NCBI GenBank assembly: GCA_002414905.1
Contig: DIAY01000114.1
Coordinates: 1 to 9,737 of the forward strand
DNA: 9,737 bases
Source: Holophagales bacterium UBA5066
Lineage (GTDB): Bacteria > Acidobacteriota > Thermoanaerobaculia > UBA5066
Reading direction: 5' to 3'
Below the pieces are notes generated by a model. The model searched no databases. It was not told the origin of the DNA and saw only the letters and a list, made by a program, of their open reading frames with translations. Below, piece after piece: positions 6,430 through 9,737 of the stretch (position 1 is its first letter; every line of letters begins with the position of its first letter). The position numbers and the translations under genes are program-made.

Positions 6430-7994
6430 AGAAAGCCCTCGCCCTCCTCGTCCTTCTCGTCCCCTCCGCCTGCGGCGGCCCGGTCGGAAAAGAGCAGGAC
6501 CGCGTCCTTCACCGCCGGCTGGAGGGAGAGCCGCAGACGCTGAACGCCCTCACCGCGACCTCGGACCCCGAGAACGTCGTGATCGCCCTTCTGCAGCGGA
6601 ATCTCCTGGACTACGACGAGAACCTGAACCTCGTTCCCGGGCTCGCCGAGTCGGTCGAGGCGGACGAGAGCCGGCTCGTCTACACCGTCAGGCTCCGTGA
6701 AGGCGTGCGCTGGGAAGATGGAACCGCGGTCACCTCGGACGACGTGAAGGCGACCCTGGACGCGCTCGTCGACCCGAAGACGCCCGCGCTCTACCGGAGA
6801 AGCCTTTTTGCCGGCTTCGAGAAGGTCGAGGCCTTCGACGCCCGGACGGCGAGGGTGACGTTCCGGGAAGCGTCCCCGGGGCAGAGGGCCGCCTTCAACA
6901 TGCCCGTTCTTCCGGCCCGGCTCTATCGCGGGACGGAGGTCGCCACGAACCCCGCGAACCGCCGGCCCCTCGCGACAGGGCCTTTCCGCCTCGCCTCCTG
7001 GGAAGGCGGAACGATTCGCCTCGTGCGAAACACGCAGTACTTCGGGACTCCGCCCGCGTGGGAGCAGGTCGTCCTCCGCGTCGTCCCGGAGTCTTCGCCG
7101 GCGTTCCAGGGTCTCCTCACGGGCGCCCTGGACGAGACGCGGCTGAACGCCGTCCAGCGTGCGGAGGCTGCCGGGGACGGCGAGATCCGCGAGGTGCGCT
7201 ACGAGGAGATCGCCTACACGTACCTGGCCTGGAACAACCGGCTTCCGCAGTTCCAGGATCCGCGCGTCCGCCGCGCGCTGACGATGCTGATCGATCGGGA
7301 GACGATCGCGAGGACCCTCTACGGAGGCCTCGCGCGCCCGGCGAACGGACCCCTTCCGCCAGGGCTGTGGCCATACGATCCGACCCTCGCCCCGCTGCCC
7401 TACGATCCTGTCCGGGCGGCGTCGCTTCTCGACGAGGCGGGCTGGCGAAAGGGCCGGGATGGCGTCCGGAGCCGGGGAGCCGACAAGCTCGCCTTCACCC
7501 TGTCTTCCGGGGGAGGAAGCGAACGGCAGCGTCAGATCAACGAGACGGCGCAGCGGGCGTTTCGTGAAGCCGGGATCGAGATGGCGCTCGTGCCGCTGGA
7601 GTGGGGAGCCTTCGTGGAGAAGGTCGACGCCGGGAGCTACGAGGCCTGCGCGCTCGCCCTCAACCTGGACCCGAACCCGGACCTGCGTCCGAACTGGCAC
7701 TCGTCGCAGGTCCCGCCGAACGGCATGAATCACTCCTTCTACCGGAACGCGAGAGCCGACGCGCTGATGGACGAGCTCGCCGTGACCTTCGACCGCGAGA
7801 AGGCGAAGACCCTCTACGCGAAGCTGCAGAGGATCATTGCCGAGGACCAGCCCTTCTCGTTCCTCCACACCGTGTCGGTGGCCTGGGGCGTGAGGAGCCG
7901 GGTGGAGAACGTGAAGACGTCGCCTGTCGGGCTCTGGCTGTTCTGGCCCGGTGCCGCCGGCTGGCAGCCGGCCCGGGCGGCGAGACCGATCTGA
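6426..7994 (+). CDS. ABC transporter substrate-binding lipoprotein, family 5 (oligopeptide/dipeptide type)
   Basis: Binds a solute, most likely a peptide, in the periplasm and delivers it to the permeases encoded next. It has 522 residues, normal for SBP family 5 (DppA/OppA type). A short lipoprotein signal (MKKALALLVLLVPSAC) places the lipidated cysteine at about residue 16; the -3 position is Pro, which is unusual for a lipobox. Family landmarks in order: LEGEPQTLNALTATSDPENV, then LLQRNLLDYDENLNLVPGLA, VRLREGVRWEDGTAVTSDDV, an ATGPFRLASWEGG strand, the hinge-proximal YTYLAWNNRLPQFQDPRVRR with ALTMLIDRETIARTLYGG, and a C-terminal ALMDELAVTFDREKAKTLYA helix. It starts at GTG overlapping the propeller gene stop and ends 37 bp before the permease. 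Nickel, sugar or other family 5 substrates remain possible; the pocket cannot be read from sequence alone. Confidence 0.93.
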   Translation: MKKALALLVLLVPSACGGPVGKEQDRVLHRRLEGEPQTLNALTATSDPENVVIALLQRNLLDYDENLNLVPGLAESVEADESRLVYTVRLREGVRWEDGTAVTSDDVKATLDALVDPKTPALYRRSLFAGFEKVEAFDARTARVTFREASPGQRAAFNMPVLPARLYRGTEVATNPANRRPLATGPFRLASWEGGTIRLVRNTQYFGTPPAWEQVVLRVVPESSPAFQGLLTGALDETRLNAVQRAEAAGDGEIREVRYEEIAYTYLAWNNRLPQFQDPRVRRALTMLIDRETIARTLYGGLARPANGPLPPGLWPYDPTLAPLPYDPVRAASLLDEAGWRKGRDGVRSRGADKLAFTLSSGGGSERQRQINETAQRAFREAGIEMALVPLEWGAFVEKVDAGSYEACALALNLDPNPDLRPNWHSSQVPPNGMNHSFYRNARADALMDELAVTFDREKAKTLYAKLQRIIAEDQPFSFLHTVSVAWGVRSRVENVKTSPVGLWLFWPGAAGWQPARAARPI

Positions 7995-8031
7995 GCCGGG
8001 ACCGACCTCTCGCCGCGTAACATCCCGCAAC

Positions 8032-8979
8032 GTGGCCCGGTTCCTTTCCCGGCGTCTCCTCGCTTCCGCCGGCACGCTTCTCGGCGTCCTCGTCGCCGTG
8101 TTCCTTCTCCTGTCGGCGGCCCCGGGAGACTCGGCCCGGCTGACGCTGATCGGGCACGGGCCGATCGGCGCCCGGTCCCCCGAGGCGCTCGAAGCGTTTC
8201 GCCAGCTTCACGGCCTCGACCGGCCGATCCCTGCCCGCCTCCTCGCGTGGCTCGGGTCGGCGGCCCGTCTCGACCTGGGACGTTCGTTCCGCGACGGGCG
8301 TCCCGTGACCGAGCGGATCGCCGAGACGCTTCCCGCGACGCTCACGGTGAACGCGCTCGCGCTGCTCCTCGCGATCCTTCTCGCGGTGCCGCTCGGTGTC
8401 GCCGGCGCGCGACGTCCCGGAGGAGCCGCGGATCGAGCCGGCAGCCTTCTCCTCGACGCGCTCTTCTCTCTGCCGAGCTTCACCCTCGGGCTCCTCCTGC
8501 TTCTCCTCTTCGCCGTCGAGCTCCGGTGGGTCCCGGTCTTCGCGGACCTGTCTCTCGGTCTGCGGGGCATCGCTCTCCCGGTCGTCACGCTCGCCCTCGT
8601 GGCCCTCGCACCGATCGCGCGAGTCACCCGCCGGACGGTGGGGGAGGCGCTGTCGTCGATCCCGGCCCTGTCGGGGCGAGCCCGGGGCGAGTCCGGGCGG
8701 GAGGAGACGCTCCGCGCCCTCCGGCGTGCCGCACCGGCGTTCGCCGGCCTCGGTGCCGCCCTCGTTCCACAGCTCGTCGCGGGCTCGGTCCTCGTGGAGA
8801 GGGTCTTCGGCCTGGCCGGGACCGGGCAGCTTCTCGCCGACTCCGTCTTCTCGAGGGACCTTCCGACCGTTCTCGGCCTCACGCTCGTCTCCGGCCTCGC
8901 CGTCGTCGTGGCGACACTCGCCGGTGATGTGGTCGCCGCTTTCGCCGACCCGCGGATCGCCGAGGGGGAGGAGCCGTGA
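8032..8979 (+). CDS. ABC transporter permease, DppB/OppB type
   Basis: One of two membrane subunits of a peptide-type ABC importer. It has 315 residues from GTG at 8032; an ATG at 7951 in the same frame would overlap the binding-protein gene and add 27 polar residues, which fits poorly. No strong ribosome site is seen. FLSRRLLASAGTLLGVLVAV forms the first membrane helix, as in DppB. A periplasmic segment has the family pattern around LHGLDRPIPARLLAWL and LGRSFRDGRPV. Five more helices follow (near NALALLLAILLAVPLGV, LLLDALFSLPSFTLGLLLLL, IALPVVTLALVALAPIA, VPQLVAGSVLVERVFGLAG, and VLGLTLVSGLAVVVATLAGD). The EAA coupling loop at about residues 214-233 is degenerate (GRARGESGREET instead of an ARAKG-like core). 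It overlaps the next permease by four bases (GTGA). Confidence 0.9.
   Translation: MARFLSRRLLASAGTLLGVLVAVFLLLSAAPGDSARLTLIGHGPIGARSPEALEAFRQLHGLDRPIPARLLAWLGSAARLDLGRSFRDGRPVTERIAETLPATLTVNALALLLAILLAVPLGVAGARRPGGAADRAGSLLLDALFSLPSFTLGLLLLLLFAVELRWVPVFADLSLGLRGIALPVVTLALVALAPIARVTRRTVGEALSSIPALSGRARGESGREETLRALRRAAPAFAGLGAALVPQLVAGSVLVERVFGLAGTGQLLADSVFSRDLPTVLGLTLVSGLAVVVATLAGDVVAAFADPRIAEGEEP
8967..8973 (+). promoter_or_regulatory. Ribosome binding site of the second permease gene
   Basis: GGAGGAG, within a longer G/A-rich run, lies just before the GTG at 8976. It supports the GTG start that overlaps the upstream TGA. Confidence 0.55.
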
Positions 8980-9737
8980 GGCTCACGCGCCCGGTGAGGC
9001 GGCGCCTCTTCATCCTGGCCCTCTTTCCTCTCGTCGCGATCCTCGCGCCCCTCCTCGCGCGGGAGCGGCCGACGGACGCGCCGGCACTGGCGAAGCTCGT
9101 GACGCCCGTCCCGTTCGACCCCGACGCCACGGATCTGGACGCGCGCCTCCAGCCGCCGGACGGCGAGCACCTGCTTGGCACCGACGACCTGGGTCGGGAC
9201 GTCCTCGCCCGCCTGCTCCACGGAGCCCGCGTCTCCGTGCCGGTCGGGTTTGCAGCGGCCGCCCTCGCGTTTGCCGCGGGAACGCTCCTCGGCGGTGCCG
9301 CCGGTGCTCTCGGTGCCCGAGCCGACCGTCCCGTCCTTTTCGTCACAGGCGTGGTCCAGGCCTTTCCGGCCCTGGTCCTCGTCGCGGCCGGCTCGGCTCT
9401 CGCGGCGCCCTCGGCGTGGACGGCCACGTTCCTCATCGCCCTCACGGGCTGGCCCGAGATCGCCCGCCTCGTCCGGGCGGAGGCCCTGCGCCTCTCCCGG
9501 TCGCCCCACGTCGAGGCGGCCCGCGCAGCGGGCGCCACCCGCTCCCGGATCCTCCTCGTCCACGTCCTCCCCGGGGCGGTCGCTCCCGCCCTCGCAACGG
9601 TCCCTTACGTTCTCGGCGGCGCCGTCCTCCTGGAGGCATCACTCTCGTTTCTCGGGTTCGGACCGCCCCCTCCCGCCGCTTCGTGGGGACGGGCCCTCGC
9701 CGACGCCCGAGAAAGCCTGACGAGCGCCTGGTGGTGC
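8976..9737 (+). CDS. ABC transporter permease, DppC/OppC type (truncated at window end)
   Basis: Second membrane subunit of the peptide-type importer. There are 254 codons with no stop, so the gene continues past base 9737; about 30 residues of a usual DppC are probably missing. It starts at GTG in a GTGA overlap with the first permease. A basic N-terminus and first helix (LFILALFPLVAILAPLLA) precede a periplasmic segment with the OppC/DppC signature HLLGTDDLGRDVLARLLHGA and RVSVPVGF. Further helices follow (about 85-110, 115-145). The intact EAA loop reads EAARAAGATRSRILLVHVLP, the site that contacts the ATPase. Near the end are EASLSFLGFGPPPPAASWGR and LTSAWW, characteristic of this subunit. 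The well-kept EAA loop contrasts with the first permease. ATPase genes are expected downstream. Confidence 0.93.
   Translation, partial: MRLTRPVRRRLFILALFPLVAILAPLLARERPTDAPALAKLVTPVPFDPDATDLDARLQPPDGEHLLGTDDLGRDVLARLLHGARVSVPVGFAAAALAFAAGTLLGGAAGALGARADRPVLFVTGVVQAFPALVLVAAGSALAAPSAWTATFLIALTGWPEIARLVRAEALRLSRSPHVEAARAAGATRSRILLVHVLPGAVAPALATVPYVLGGAVLLEASLSFLGFGPPPPAASWGRALADARESLTSAWWC

Noticed and set aside
7951..8031. ATG at 7951 as the start of the first permease
   Set aside because: It would overlap the end of the binding-protein gene by 44 bases and add a polar Arg/Pro-rich leader before the first membrane helix; GTG at 8032 fits the family N-terminus.
6045..8075. Long minus-strand open frame (about 676 codons) opposite the binding-protein gene
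   Set aside because: It is antisense to a well-supported SBP family 5 gene, has an Arg/Gly/Glu-rich translation without recognisable domains, and is the expected by-product of strong G/C third-position bias.
8208..9563. Minus-strand open frame of about 451 codons opposite both permeases
   Set aside because: Charged low-complexity translation opposite two clear permease genes; a GC-bias shadow.

Overview
The window is gene-dense, high-GC bacterial DNA from a Gram-negative (diderm) organism. Two divergent gene blocks fill it almost completely, and both run off the window edges. Coding segments are packed with 4-base stop/start overlaps, GTG starts are common, and third positions are strongly G/C-biased. 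An S55-type protein beginning with an MKGFGLTV-like segment beside Tol genes and a FnIII/propeller protein suggests Acidobacteriota or a related soil or thermophilic lineage. That placement is an inference from family style, not a measured result.

Left block (minus strand, about 1-2247): tolQ/exbB, tolR/exbD, a TolA/TonB-type energy transducer, then the N-terminus of tolB, cut by the window edge. This is the canonical Tol-Pal order; pal would be expected further left. TolQ and TolR form the proton-driven inner-membrane motor, the TolA-like protein spans the periplasm, and TolB is its periplasmic partner. Together they maintain the outer membrane and support its constriction at division.

Right block (plus strand, about 2291-9737): an exported SpoIVB/S55-peptidase-like protein, an exported beta-propeller protein with C-terminal beta-sandwich domains, a family 5 (oligo/dipeptide) solute-binding lipoprotein, a DppB/OppB-type permease, and a DppC/OppC-type permease truncated by the window end. 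Three of the four junctions are 4-base overlaps, so these genes very probably form one operon. ATPase genes (dppD/dppF type) probably follow outside the window. A plausible reading is a cell-envelope module that couples a protease-like protein and a propeller protein to peptide import, but the substrate and the link between the two halves are unproven.

The two blocks are separated by only about 43 bp (2248-2290), which must hold or overlap both promoters. I saw no tRNA, rRNA, CRISPR array, insertion sequence or phage gene, and no intergenic stretch over 300 bases. I found no convincingly new system. The best candidates for follow-up are the S55-propeller-ABC transporter operon and the apparent swapped order of the S55 catalytic motifs.
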